DNA of 64,000 nucleotides from Streptomyces hygroscopicus subsp. hygroscopicus (GCF_030269125.1 NZ_BSSM01000009.1:248001-312000); one strand, 5' to 3'. Counted from the stretch's first letter, positions 8,237 to 16,625 are shown. A program made the numbers and translations. Notes: a model not told the origin generated them from the sequence alone.

Positions 8237-9327
8237 GCGCGAACACGTCCCGGCCCGACCCGGGTGAGTGGGAGGAAGCCGCACGGCTGCTGTCCCGGAC
8301 CGCGCGCGACCTGCCGACGGGCCGCCACGACCACCACAGGGAGCGTCTTATGGCACGAATCGAGCAGGAGCAGCGCACGCAGGAGACGTCCCCCGGCACC
8401 GCGAAGGCGCGCCGGCCGTGGCTGCCCGGCCCGGCGATCGCGCTGCCCGCCCTCGCCGCGGCCGTGGCCGCGGCCGTCATCGCCGGGACGGCGATGACCG
8501 GCGGGAACGGGCACGGACCCCACCGGCTCGCCACCGGGCCGGCCCTGACCACGCGGATCGGCGCCGCCAGCCCCGACGGGGTGAGCCGGCTGCTCGACCA
8601 GGTCTCGCTCGTGTCCGCGAAGGACGACCACCCCGTCCTCAAGCCGGGCCAGTACGTGTACATCGAGTCCAAGGCGGCCGACACGTTCCTGAAGATCGTC
8701 GGCGACAAGAGCAGCCTCGCCAGCCACGCGCTGCACAAGCGCCAGGTGTGGTACTCCCCCGACGGCACCAAGGGGTGGCTGATCGACCCCTCCGTCAACG
8801 ACCGTCCCGAAGGGGAGACCCTCAGCCTGCCCGACGAACAGGGCAACACCCCCGTCGCCGGCCTGAACAACCCCTCGTACGACTACCTCGCCACGCTCCC
8901 CACCGACCCCGACACCCTCCTGACGAAGATCTACAAGGAGACCAAGGGGCACGGCAACTCGCCCGACCAGGAGGCGTTCACCACGATCGGCGACCTGCTC
9001 GTCGAGAGCTACCCCCCGCCGGCCCTCTCCAAGGCACTGTTCAAGGCCGCGGCCAAGATCCCCGGTGTCGTCACCGTGCACGACGCCGTCGACGCGGTCG
9101 GCCGGCACGGCATCGCGGTCGCCCGGCTGGACGAGCAGAGCGGCCAGCGGGAGGAATGGATCTTCGACAGGAACACCCACGTCTTCCTGGGCGAGCGGTC
9201 CGTCCAGGTGCGCAAGGCCGGCGGCCTGGACGCGGTCATCAAGCCCGGGACCGTCCTGTTCACCAACGCCGTCCTCCGGCGAGCCGTCGTCGACGGCATG
9301 AAGGAGGTCCCCGCGCGGGTCGGGTGA
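8233..9327 (+). CDS. CU044_5270-family protein, probable membrane partner of the ECF sigma factor
   Basis: A 364-residue protein with a roughly 75-residue cytoplasmic N-terminus, one transmembrane helix near residues 73-90 (rich in Ala/Val/Ile), and an extracytoplasmic domain of about 270 residues. The architecture and its overlap with an ECF sigma gene match the CU044_5270 family found beside sigma factors in Streptomyces. I infer, but cannot show, that it regulates the sigma factor or responds to it. No zinc-binding HxxxCxxC anti-sigma motif is visible, so it is not a classic zinc anti-sigma factor. Confidence 0.75.
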   Translation: MSANTSRPDPGEWEEAARLLSRTARDLPTGRHDHHRERLMARIEQEQRTQETSPGTAKARRPWLPGPAIALPALAAAVAAAVIAGTAMTGGNGHGPHRLATGPALTTRIGAASPDGVSRLLDQVSLVSAKDDHPVLKPGQYVYIESKAADTFLKIVGDKSSLASHALHKRQVWYSPDGTKGWLIDPSVNDRPEGETLSLPDEQGNTPVAGLNNPSYDYLATLPTDPDTLLTKIYKETKGHGNSPDQEAFTTIGDLLVESYPPPALSKALFKAAAKIPGVVTVHDAVDAVGRHGIAVARLDEQSGQREEWIFDRNTHVFLGERSVQVRKAGGLDAVIKPGTVLFTNAVLRRAVVDGMKEVPARVG

Positions 9328-9364
9328 CGCCCGCCCCCGGGCCCCGGACGCGGCCGAGGGCCGG

Positions 9365-9982
9365 CTAGAGGGTCGCGAGCCGCTCCACCAGCAGGAAGGC
9401 GCCGATGCCGAGCATCGCGGCGCCCGAGGTGCGGGTCACCGCGCGGGCCGCGGCGGGGCGGGCGGACAGCAGGGCGCGGGCGAGGACGCCCACGGTGAGG
9501 TAGACGGCCGCGCAGCACGCCATGTGGAGCAGGCCGAGGGCCGCGGTCTGCGCGGGGACGGGCAGGTGGGCGCCGCGCAGGGTGAGGAACTGGGGGAGGA
9601 CGGAGAGGTAGAGCAGCAGGCCCTTGGGGTTCAGGCCGCTGATCGTCGCCCCGCGCAGGAAGAGGCGCCCCCCGGCCGGGGCGACCTCGCCGGCCTCCGG
9701 GGTCGCGGGGCGGCGCAGGACACTCCAGCCCAGCCGGAGCAGATAGCCGGCGCCCAGCACGGTGAGCACCGTCAGCAGCCGCGGTGAGCCCGCGACCAGG
9801 ACCGCGAGACCGGCTGCCGCCAGCGCCGTGTGCACGGCGTATCCGCAGACCAGCCCCGCCACCGCGCGCGGGACCCGGGCGCCGCGCAGGGCGTTCGCGA
9901 TGACGTACGCCCAGTCGGCGCCCGGCACGCACACCAGCAGCAGGTCCACGACGAGGAAGGAGAAGAGCAGTCCCGAGTCCAT
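9365..9982 (-). CDS. LysE-family amino-acid exporter
   Basis: A 205-residue membrane protein with six predicted helices. The N-terminal helix ends in the LysE/RhtB hallmark CVPGADWAYVI. A GLNPKGLLLYLSVLPQF segment corresponds to the conserved NPK.... motif at helix 4. The start is the ATG at 9982 (MDSGLLFSFLV); the upstream extension in the frame is shadow. The family exports amino acids or derivatives by proton exchange. It is divergent from an Lrp/AsnC regulator with an 82-bp shared promoter region holding an inverted repeat, so the regulator probably controls it. Confidence 0.87.
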   Translation of the reverse strand: MDSGLLFSFLVVDLLLVCVPGADWAYVIANALRGARVPRAVAGLVCGYAVHTALAAAGLAVLVAGSPRLLTVLTVLGAGYLLRLGWSVLRRPATPEAGEVAPAGGRLFLRGATISGLNPKGLLLYLSVLPQFLTLRGAHLPVPAQTAALGLLHMACCAAVYLTVGVLARALLSARPAAARAVTRTSGAAMLGIGAFLLVERLATL

Positions 9983-10024
9983 GAAGGGGACATTAGGCGC
10001 GTTCGGCCCAAAAGTGTTTCCGAA

Positions 10025-10055
10025 ATTTGCCCGTGATCGGCGCTTCCGGGCAAAT
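10025..10055. promoter_or_regulatory. Inverted repeat between lysE-like and lrp-like genes (operator candidate)
   Basis: ATTTGCCCG and its exact reverse complement CGGGCAAAT flank a 13-bp spacer in the divergent promoter region. The AT-containing arms stand out against the surrounding GC-rich sequence. The position, about 10-40 bp from the lrp-like start, suits autoregulation and control of the exporter. Confidence 0.6.
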
Positions 10056-10064
10056 ATCTTCTTC

Positions 10065-10517
10065 ATGGACGACGTGGACCGGAAAATCCTTGCCGAACTC
10101 CAGCAGGACGGTCGGCTGACCGTGACCGAGCTGGCCGCGCGGGTGCGGCTCAGCGTCTCGCCGTGCCACCGGCGACTGCGCGAACTGGAGCGGTCGGGGG
10201 CGATCCGGGGCTACCGGGCGGTGGTGGACGCGACGGCGCTCGGGCTGAACTTCGAGGCGCTGGTCTTCGTGTCCATGCGGCAGGAGGACCGGGACACGGT
10301 GGCCGAGTTCGAACGGGCGGTCAGCGAACTGGACCACGTGCTGGACGCGCAACGGCTGTTCGGGGAGCCGGACTATCTCCTGCGGGTGGCCACGGCCGAC
10401 CTCGCGGCGTTCCAGCGGCTGTACGACGAGCGGCTCGCGACCCTGCCGGGGGTGCAGCGGCTGACCTCGACCCTGGTGATGAAGCACGTCGTACGGGACC
10501 GGCCGCTGCCGGCGTGA
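10065..10517 (+). CDS. Lrp/AsnC-family transcriptional regulator
   Basis: A 150-residue Lrp-type regulator. The N-terminal helix-turn-helix occupies residues 1-50 (DRKILAELQQDGRLTVTELA then VRLSVSPCHRRLRELE). The RAM effector-binding/oligomerisation domain follows (EALVFVSM, then the DYLLRVATADLAAF segment). Lrp homologues sense amino acids and often control an adjacent divergent LysE exporter, which is the arrangement here. Confidence 0.9.
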   Translation: MDDVDRKILAELQQDGRLTVTELAARVRLSVSPCHRRLRELERSGAIRGYRAVVDATALGLNFEALVFVSMRQEDRDTVAEFERAVSELDHVLDAQRLFGEPDYLLRVATADLAAFQRLYDERLATLPGVQRLTSTLVMKHVVRDRPLPA

Positions 10518-10539
10518 GTCGTCGCCCCCGAGAGCGCGC

Positions 10540-10573
10540 CAGGCGGCGGCTCACGTCGGTGAACCACCGCCTG
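10540..10573. terminator. Hairpin between convergent lrp-like and TetR genes
   Basis: CAGGCGGCGG pairs with CCACCGCCTG (one mismatch) across a 14-nt loop in the gap between convergent genes. There is no U-tract, which is common in Streptomyces terminators. Confidence 0.45.
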
Positions 10574-10618
10574 CGAGACAGGACTTGGCTTCAAGGGCGC
10601 GTACGAGACGTACGGGTG

Positions 10619-11266
10619 CTATCTCGACGGCTTGCGCCCCGTGACGCCCAGGTGCACCAACAGAGCCAGGTTGGGCTTGAGTTCGGCCTGCTTGACGCCC
10701 CAGGCGGAGAAGCCCTTCTGGTGGGAGGCGACCGCGGCGAGCATGGTGACGAGGGAGCCGGCCACCGCGGAGGGGTTCACGTCCTTGTCGACGCGTCCCT
10801 TGGACTGGAGTTCCGCGATCGAGTCGGCGAGGGAGCTGTTGACCGAGTTGAGGATCTTCATGCGGATCTTGTAGAACCGTTTGTCCCCTTCGGCGGCGCC
10901 GAGGTCGACCACGCGCAGGATCGCGTCGTGCTTCTTCCAGAAGTCCAGGAAGCCGTCCACGAGTTCCTGCGAGGTCTGCCAGCCGGACTTGCCGGCCCAG
11001 GAGCGTCCTTCGAGCAGCTGGGTCAATCCGGCGCCCTCGGCCGCCATTTGGTCGGCGATCTCCAGGACGGCGCCCTCGACGTCCGGGAAGTACTGGTAGA
11101 AGGTCGCGGGCGAAGTGCCCGCCTTCCGCGCGACATCGATGACCTTGACGTCCCGGTACGGGGAGGAGCTGAGCATCTCGCTGAGGCAGTCGAGCAGCTT
11201 CTGCCGGGTCGCCTGCCCACGCCGGCCGGCCACGCGGCCGTCGACGGTACGCACTTGTCCTGTCAT
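10619..11266 (-). CDS. TetR-family transcriptional regulator (afs-locus TetR)
   Basis: A 215-residue TetR repressor. The helix-turn-helix spans about residues 20-65 (RQKLLDCLSEML, VIDVARKAGTSPATFYQYFP), followed by an all-alpha ligand-binding domain. It is divergent from kbpA, the position occupied by a TetR gene next to kbpA-afsK in S. coelicolor (from memory). The ligand and targets are unknown. The 23-bp motif at 11301-11323 in the divergent promoter region is a candidate binding site. Confidence 0.88.
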   Translation of the reverse strand: MTGQVRTVDGRVAGRRGQATRQKLLDCLSEMLSSSPYRDVKVIDVARKAGTSPATFYQYFPDVEGAVLEIADQMAAEGAGLTQLLEGRSWAGKSGWQTSQELVDGFLDFWKKHDAILRVVDLGAAEGDKRFYKIRMKILNSVNSSLADSIAELQSKGRVDKDVNPSAVAGSLVTMLAAVASHQKGFSAWGVKQAELKPNLALLVHLGVTGRKPSR

Positions 11267-11300
11267 GTCGTCAGCTTACCGAGGGGTGATGGGAGCGCGA

Positions 11301-11323
11301 TTCGGCCGACTGCAAATGGGGTG
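11301..11323. promoter_or_regulatory. Copy 1 of a motif shared by the kbpA and afsK upstream regions
   Basis: TTCGGCCG, four variable bases (ACTG), then CAAATGGGGTG. The same 8+4+11 layout recurs at 12793-12815 upstream of afsK. It lies 65 bp before the kbpA start and 34 bp upstream of the divergent TetR start. Confidence 0.55.
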
Positions 11324-11388
11324 CGCGGGCCTATCGAGCCTGGTGTGCCTGGTCTGCGGGCTGCGCGCCACCCGGTTACTTTGACGAC

Positions 11389-12696
11389 ATGGCCGAAAAC
11401 AGGGCATCCACGAACGAAGAGCCACACGGGGGTCAGAGCGGGGGACCGGGGGGTGGACCGGGTGGGGCGGCCGAGGGCGAGCGGGGGGTCGTGGGGTGCG
11501 GCGCGGGCCGCTTCGCGGGGGGTGGAGGCGCGGGCTTCGGGGCGTGGGGAGGCGCCGGGGGAGAGGCGCGCACACCCCCGGACGGGCGGCCGGCGGCCGG
11601 CGGGTCCGGCGGCGCGGGGCGCATCGCGGCAAGCAACGGGCCGGGCGGGGGTGTGCCGGGGAGGCCGGAGGGATCGGGCGGGGGTGTGCCGGGGAGGCCG
11701 GAGGGATCGGGCGCGGGGCCGGGCGGTGATGCGCGGGGCGGTTCCGGCGGACGGGCCGGAGAGGGGCCCGGTGCGGGTCGCGGGGCCCGAGGGGAGCCGG
11801 ACGCGCGGCAGGGATCCGGGCCGGACCCGGGCTCGCGTGAAGCACCCGGTGCGGGGGCGCGACCCGGTGTGCCCGCCTCCCCCTCGCCGGCCGCCGGCCG
11901 GCCGGGCCCCGGGCCCGCCGAGGAGCCGGGCACCGCCGAGCCGGCCCCCGCCCCTGACCCGGCGTCCACGGAGAAATCTCCCCCCGTCCAGCCCCCCTAC
12001 CCCGAAGGCACCCCCTGCTGGCTCGACGCGCAGCTCCCCGACCTCGAAGGGGGCAAGCGGTTCTACGGGGAGCTCTTCGGGTGGAGTTTCCGGGAGGGGG
12101 AGGCGGGATCCGTGTGGGCCACGCTCGGCGGGCGGCCGGTGGCCCAGCTGGAGCGGAAGGCGGACGGGCGGATGCCCACCGTCTGGACCGTGTACTTCGC
12201 GACGCCGGACGTGCAGACGCTGAGCCGGAGGATCGTCGCCGCCGGCGGCCAGATCGTCGTCGGGCCGTATCCCGTGGCGGAACTCGGCCGGGCCGCGCTC
12301 GCCGCCGACCCCGAGGGCGCGGTGTTCGGACTGTGGCAGGCGAGGCGGCACCCCGGATTCGGGCGCAGGCACGAGCCCGGCACGTTCGCCTGGGCCCAGC
12401 TGTACACCCGCGACACCACCGGCGCGAACACCTTCTACGGCGGTCTGTTCCACCACGCGCTGTTCGCCCCCGGCGCCGAACCCGACTTCGGCCGCGCCGA
12501 CATCACCGACGTCTTCCCCGCCGAGATGCCCCCGCACCTCCTCGCGCACTTCCGTGTCACCGGTCTCGACGAGGCGCTCGGCGTCGTGCGACGGCTCGGC
12601 GGGCGCGTGCAGGCGCCGCCCTTCGAGACGTCGTACGGACGAGTGGCCGTCGTCACCGACAATCAAGGGGCGTCGTTCGCACTACTGCAACGGTAG
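11389..12696 (+). CDS. kbpA: AfsK-binding protein KbpA-like, tandem VOC (glyoxalase-fold) protein with long disordered N-terminus
   Basis: A 435-residue protein. Residues 1 to about 200 are low-complexity Gly/Pro/Ala/Arg, probably disordered, and contain an 11-residue unit repeated twice (GGGVPGRPEGS; 33-bp perfect duplication at 11643-11708). Two vicinal-oxygen-chelate modules follow, at about 205-318 (PCWLDAQLPDLEGGKRFYGE) and 330-435 (FAWAQLYTRDTTGANTFYGG). In S. coelicolor, KbpA is encoded immediately upstream of afsK, binds the kinase and restrains its autophosphorylation. Position and fold support the same assignment. The known KbpA is much shorter, so the N-terminal extension may be a real insertion or the true start may lie downstream. 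There is no clear ribosome binding site at 11389. Confidence 0.72.
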   Translation: MAENRASTNEEPHGGQSGGPGGGPGGAAEGERGVVGCGAGRFAGGGGAGFGAWGGAGGEARTPPDGRPAAGGSGGAGRIAASNGPGGGVPGRPEGSGGGVPGRPEGSGAGPGGDARGGSGGRAGEGPGAGRGARGEPDARQGSGPDPGSREAPGAGARPGVPASPSPAAGRPGPGPAEEPGTAEPAPAPDPASTEKSPPVQPPYPEGTPCWLDAQLPDLEGGKRFYGELFGWSFREGEAGSVWATLGGRPVAQLERKADGRMPTVWTVYFATPDVQTLSRRIVAAGGQIVVGPYPVAELGRAALAADPEGAVFGLWQARRHPGFGRRHEPGTFAWAQLYTRDTTGANTFYGGLFHHALFAPGAEPDFGRADITDVFPAEMPPHLLAHFRVTGLDEALGVVRRLGGRVQAPPFETSYGRVAVVTDNQGASFALLQR

Positions 12697-12792
12697 GACA
12701 TCCTGATTTGTCCCCGGGTTCGCAACCGGCCGCCCGGCCAGGAAGAATCGGGGTGCGTGCCGCCGCGGCGGTGCGGTGGTGAGACGCTGCAC

Positions 12793-12815
12793 TTCGGCCG
12801 CGTACAAATGGGGTG
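12793..12815 (+). promoter_or_regulatory. Copy 2 of the kbpA/afsK shared upstream motif
   Basis: TTCGGCCG, variable CGTA, then CAAATGGGGTG, identical to copy 1 in all 19 non-spacer positions. It ends 28 bp before the afsK start codon. Confidence 0.55.
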
Positions 12816-12843
12816 GCGGCCAGTACGGGGAGGTGGCAGGCAA

Positions 12844-15198
12844 GTGGATCAGCTGACGCAGCACGATCCGCGGCGGATCGGGCCGTTCGAGGTGCTGGGC
12901 CGGCTGGGCGCCGGCGGCATGGGGCTGGTCTATCTCGCGCGCTCGGCGTCCGGCCGGCGCGTCGCGATCAAGACGGTGCGCACCGAGCTGGCCGAGGACC
13001 AGCTCTTCCGTGTCCGCTTCACCCGTGAGGTGGAGGCGGCCCGCGCGGTCTCCGGCTTCTACACGGCCGCCGTGGTCGACGCCGACCCCCGCGCCGCCGT
13101 GCCCTGGCTCGCCACCGCCTACGTCCCCGCGCCCTCCCTCGAGGAGATAGTGAACGAGTGCGGGCCGCTGCCGGCGCAGGCCGTGCGCTGGCTCGCCGCG
13201 GGCGTCGCCGAGGCCCTCCAGTCCATCCACGGCGCCGGCCTGGTCCACCGCGACCTCAAGCCCTCGAACGTGCTCGTGGTCGAGGACGGCCCCCGGGTGA
13301 TCGACTTCGGCATCGCCTCCGGTGTCTCGAACACCCGGCTGACGATGACGAACGTCGCCGTCGGCACCCCCGCCTACATGTCGCCCGAGCAGGCCAAGGA
13401 CTCCCGCAGCGTCACCGGCGCCAGCGACATCTTCTCGCTCGGTTCCATGCTGGTCTTCGCGGCCACCGGACACCCGCCCTTCCACGGCGCCAACCCGGTC
13501 GAGACCGTCTTCATGCTGCTGCGCGAGGGGCCCGACCTCTCCGGCCTGCCGGACGAGCTGCGCCCGCTCATCGAGGTCTGCATGCAGATGGAGGCGCCCG
13601 GCCGCCCCAGCCCCGCCGACCTCCAGGCCCAGCTCGCGCCCCACCTCTTCGGCTCCGGCTCGGACGACAGCGGCACCGCGTCCGCCTGGCTGCCCGAGAA
13701 GGCCGTCGCCCTGATCGAGGCCCGCCGCGGCGGCCGTCCCGCCGCCAAGCCCGCCCCGGTGGCGACCGGCCCCGGCCCCCGTCCCACCGCCGGCCCGGCC
13801 GTCCCGCCGCCCCCGCCGTACGACCCGCCCGTCCCGTCGGCCTCCTTCGCGGCCCCCGCCTCGGCCCCGGACACCGGTCCCGTCCGGCTCGCCGGCGCCC
13901 CGGTCCCCATCGGCCCCGGCCCCCGCGTCGCCGACGCCCGCGCCGCCGCCGTGAAGGCGCCCCCGCCGGAGGCCGGACTGGTCGCCAACTGGTCCCGTCC
14001 GCGCCCCGGTGTGGCCGGCGCCGACCCCGCCGTACCCGCCCCCGCGCCCGGGGCCCCGGAGCAGGCGAGCGGCTGGCGGCCCTGGCGCTTCCGCATGTCG
14101 AACGACGTCTGGGGCACCCCCTCCGTCGACGGCGACCTCGTCTACGTCACCTCCTTCGAGGTGCACGCCCTGGACGTGGGCACCGGCCGCCGCCGCTTCA
14201 AGACGCGCGACGTGGCCTGGTCCATGGCGGTCGCGGACGGCCGCGTGCACGCCTCCGACGGCCCGACCCTGTTCGCCCTGGACGCCCGCGAGGGCACCGA
14301 TCTGTGGCGGCTGTCCACGGACGCCTGGGTGTACTCGCTCAAGGCCGACCGCGGCACCGTCGTCACCGGCACCCGCGGCGGCGGTGTCCAGGCATGGGAG
14401 GCGTCGAACGGACAGCGGCTCTGGGAGATCACCGGCTGCCAGACCGACTTCGAGACCCCGGAGGCGGGCCCGCTCGTCCACGACGGCACGGTCTACGTCT
14501 GGCAGGACGCGCGGCTGCGCGCCCTGGACGCCCGCACCGGCGAGGAACGCTGGGCCTACCCCATCGGCGACGCGGCCTCCTGCGGCGGCGTCCCGGTGCG
14601 CCTCGCCCCGGCCTCCGACGGCTATGTGTACGTCTGCGCGGGCAGTCGCGTCCTCGCCGTGGAGGCGGTCAGCGGCATGGTGCGCTGGCACTTCGAGGCC
14701 CCGGCGGTCTTCCTCGGCCCGCCCGCCTTCGCGCCGGGCCCCGCCGTCACCGGCGGCGGTGTCTACCTCGCCGACTACCTCGGCACGGTCTACGCCCTCG
14801 ACGCCACCGACGGCCGCGACCGCTGGCGCATCGCCACGGAGGCCCGTTCCTCCGTCGAACCCGTCCTGGTCGCCGCCGGACACGTCCATGTCGGCAGCGG
14901 CAAGGGCCTGTACACCCTGGACGCGGTCACCGGCACCCCCAAGTGGCGCTTCCAGGCGGGCGGGGACGTGGTCGGCGCCCCGGTGGTCGCGGAGGGCCGT
15001 ATCCACTTCGGCTCCACCGACCACCTGCTCTACACGCTCAAGGCCGACGACGGCCGGCTGCGCTGGAAGCTGGCCACCGGCGGCGAGATCACCGGCTCCC
15101 CGGTGGTCAGGGACGGGGTGGTGTACGCGTGCAGCAAGGACCGCTGCGTGTACGCGCTGGACGCGGAGAAGGGCACGGGGACGGCCCGTACGGCCTGA
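12844..15198 (+). CDS. afsK: Serine/threonine protein kinase AfsK
   Basis: A 784-residue kinase. The catalytic domain covers about residues 10-270: Gly-rich loop GAGGMGLVY, invariant Lys in VAIK, catalytic HRDLKPSN, DFG (IDFGIAS) and APE-like SPEQ. The activation loop NTRLTMTNVAVGTPAY carries the Thr residues that are autophosphorylated in the family. A Pro/Ala-rich linker (about 290-410) leads to a C-terminal PQQ-type beta-propeller with repeated DA.TG..RW units. AfsK phosphorylates AfsR and, in S. coelicolor, also affects polar growth. The start is the GTG at 12844 (MDQLTQHDP), which follows GGGGAGG at 12827-12833; upstream codons in the frame are not conserved-looking. It lies between kbpA and the afsS/afsR genes. 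Confidence 0.95.
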   Translation: MDQLTQHDPRRIGPFEVLGRLGAGGMGLVYLARSASGRRVAIKTVRTELAEDQLFRVRFTREVEAARAVSGFYTAAVVDADPRAAVPWLATAYVPAPSLEEIVNECGPLPAQAVRWLAAGVAEALQSIHGAGLVHRDLKPSNVLVVEDGPRVIDFGIASGVSNTRLTMTNVAVGTPAYMSPEQAKDSRSVTGASDIFSLGSMLVFAATGHPPFHGANPVETVFMLLREGPDLSGLPDELRPLIEVCMQMEAPGRPSPADLQAQLAPHLFGSGSDDSGTASAWLPEKAVALIEARRGGRPAAKPAPVATGPGPRPTAGPAVPPPPPYDPPVPSASFAAPASAPDTGPVRLAGAPVPIGPGPRVADARAAAVKAPPPEAGLVANWSRPRPGVAGADPAVPAPAPGAPEQASGWRPWRFRMSNDVWGTPSVDGDLVYVTSFEVHALDVGTGRRRFKTRDVAWSMAVADGRVHASDGPTLFALDAREGTDLWRLSTDAWVYSLKADRGTVVTGTRGGGVQAWEASNGQRLWEITGCQTDFETPEAGPLVHDGTVYVWQDARLRALDARTGEERWAYPIGDAASCGGVPVRLAPASDGYVYVCAGSRVLAVEAVSGMVRWHFEAPAVFLGPPAFAPGPAVTGGGVYLADYLGTVYALDATDGRDRWRIATEARSSVEPVLVAAGHVHVGSGKGLYTLDAVTGTPKWRFQAGGDVVGAPVVAEGRIHFGSTDHLLYTLKADDGRLRWKLATGGEITGSPVVRDGVVYACSKDRCVYALDAEKGTGTARTA

Positions 15199-15205
15199 CG
15201 CGCGG

Positions 15206-15225
15206 GGTGCGACGGCCGTCGCACC
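15206..15225 (+). terminator. Perfect palindrome after afsK
   Basis: GGTGCGAC and GTCGCACC are exact complements around a GGCC loop, starting 7 bp after the afsK stop. It is a compact intrinsic terminator candidate without a U-tract. Confidence 0.7.
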
Positions 15226-15330
15226 GGTGCACGGAAAGGGGTTCCGGACGGCGGCCGTCCCAGGCCCGACGCTACCCGGCGTGCCGGAACCCCGCCAGGC
15301 GGTGAGCACTCTCCGGATAGGCTGGTCGAC

Positions 15331-15966
15331 ATGCCCATGCCTACACGGACGCGCGCGTTGAAGTTCACGGCCGTACTGACCTTCGTGGTGCTCGGCCTCA
15401 CGGGCTTCTCACGAGGGGGCCACAGCGGCCACGGCCACAGCTATGGCCACAGCCACGGCGGCGGGGGAGGCGGCTGCAGCAACTCCCGCCAGGACCACGA
15501 CACTTCGTCCTCGTCGTCCTCGTCGTCCTCGTCTTCGGGCGGCGGATCATACGACGACACCGACGAAACCGACGACGACTACTACGGCAGCAGCGGCACG
15601 AGCACCACGGGCGGCACGAGTACCACGGGCGGCACGTACCGCCGGCCCACGCACGGCACCACGCCCTCCGCGTCCTCCGGAGGCGGCAGCGCGCTCAAGG
15701 ACGGCAAGCTGAGACTGATCAGCTGCGCGAACGCCAAGCGGCCTTACGCGACAGTCGAGTTGACGAACCCGAACAACCGCAAGGTCACCTTCACCGTCGA
15801 CGTCTCCTTCCGTGACCGCGACGACACGGAGATCGACTTCAACTACGAGAACGTCACCGTCCCGGCGAAGGGCACGCTGAAGGCCAAGGTTGAATACGAC
15901 TCGGGCTACTCCCCCGACCTGCCCGACCACTGCAAGATCGCTCCCGAGGCCACGGCCGTGGAATAA
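15331..15966 (+). CDS. Small secreted/surface protein between afsK and afsS
   Basis: A 211-residue protein with an N-terminal hydrophobic export signal (about residues 8-27), then a His/Gly-rich stretch, a poly-Ser run, an acidic Tyr patch and a Ser/Thr/Gly linker. A compact C-terminal beta domain (from about residue 125: LRLISCANAKRPYATVELTN...) has two Cys and resembles FxLYD-like or bacterial Ig-like folds. No catalytic motif is visible. Position corresponds to the uncharacterised gene between afsK and afsS in S. coelicolor. A domain of similar plan recurs in the lipoprotein at 45336-45971. Function unknown. Confidence 0.72.
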   Translation: MPMPTRTRALKFTAVLTFVVLGLTGFSRGGHSGHGHSYGHSHGGGGGGCSNSRQDHDTSSSSSSSSSSSGGGSYDDTDETDDDYYGSSGTSTTGGTSTTGGTYRRPTHGTTPSASSGGGSALKDGKLRLISCANAKRPYATVELTNPNNRKVTFTVDVSFRDRDDTEIDFNYENVTVPAKGTLKAKVEYDSGYSPDLPDHCKIAPEATAVE

Positions 15967-16031
15967 CGGCGCGGCCGTGCTGGACGCAGTGGCGTGGCCA
16001 AGGTGCGTGCCGGTCCTCCGGTGATACGCCA

Positions 16032-16080
16032 AGGGCCGGGCATCCGCTCGGCCCTCATCCTGTCGGCTGACTCAGCCGAC
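16032..16080. terminator. Double hairpin between convergent genes upstream of afsS 3' end
   Basis: AGGGCCG (16032-16038) pairs with CGGCCCT (16049-16055). A second stem, GTCGGCT with AGCCGAC (16062-16080), follows. They lie between the convergent secreted-protein gene and afsS and could stop transcripts from both sides. Confidence 0.5.
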
Positions 16081-16219
16081 GTTGATCGCGGCGGAGGATG
16101 ATCTCCAAACGCCGGTGACGCTTCCCGCCACGGATTGACCTGGATCTTCTCCAGACACACCTCGGCCGCGACGGCTCCCCCTCCGCGCCGCCGCGGCCGA
16201 CCCCGTCCTGAGAGAAGTT

Positions 16220-16444
16220 CTAGCTGGGGCTGGACGTGATGTGGGTGTTGTCCGGCTCCACCGTGCCACCGCTGACCGCGTTCGTGGTGTCGGTGATGTG
16301 GGTGTTCAGCGGCTCCACGGCCGTGTCGGCGGCGGCGTCGGTGATGTGGGTGTTGAGCGGCTGCACCGCCGTGCCGGCCTCGGCGTCCGTGATGTGGGTG
16401 TTGAACGGCTTGATGGTCGGCTCGCTGTTGGTGGTGTCGCTCAT
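16220..16444 (-). CDS. afsS: AfsS (AfsR2), small pleiotropic activator of secondary metabolism
   Basis: A 74-residue protein built of repeats: four NTHIT motifs, three in the form P(F/L)NTHITD and the last DNTHITS, spaced about 16-19 residues. Direct DNA repeats of GTGATGTGGGTGTT start at 16236, 16293, 16341 and 16389. Known AfsS proteins are small (about 63 residues), lack any DNA-binding domain and carry the same repeated T-x-x-D/N-x-HIT pattern. The gene sits just downstream of afsR on the same strand, as in S. coelicolor. GGGGAG lies about 7 nt before the ATG. AfsR is known to activate afsS transcription. Confidence 0.92.
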   Translation of the reverse strand: MSDTTNSEPTIKPFNTHITDAEAGTAVQPLNTHITDAAADTAVEPLNTHITDTTNAVSGGTVEPDNTHITSSPS

Positions 16445-16478
16445 CAGGTGCTCCCCTTGGTATTCGTGTTGCAGCTGG

Positions 16479-16522
16479 GCGGACCCATCCGGTCATCCCC
16501 CGAAAGCGACCGGATGGGCCGC
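16479..16522 (-). promoter_or_regulatory. Stem-loop in the afsS leader
   Basis: CCCATCCGGTC (16484-16494) pairs perfectly with GACCGGATGGG (16508-16518). The stem extends by GCGG/CCGC with one bulged A, giving about 15 pairs and a 13-nt loop. It lies 35 bp before the afsS start, between the putative AfsR site and the gene. It could end afsR read-through or attenuate afsS. Confidence 0.6.
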
Positions 16523-16625
16523 TGCTGGAGCCGCCCACTCTAGATCGTGAGCCTGGCGGCCTCACCGGCGGTCCGTGCGCCCCCCGACGCGACGGCCCGA
16601 CACCCAGGAGCATGCCTGGGGGCGA

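Noticed and set aside
8233..9327. Classical zinc anti-sigma factor
   Set aside because: No HxxxCxxC motif; the architecture fits the CU044_5270 type better.
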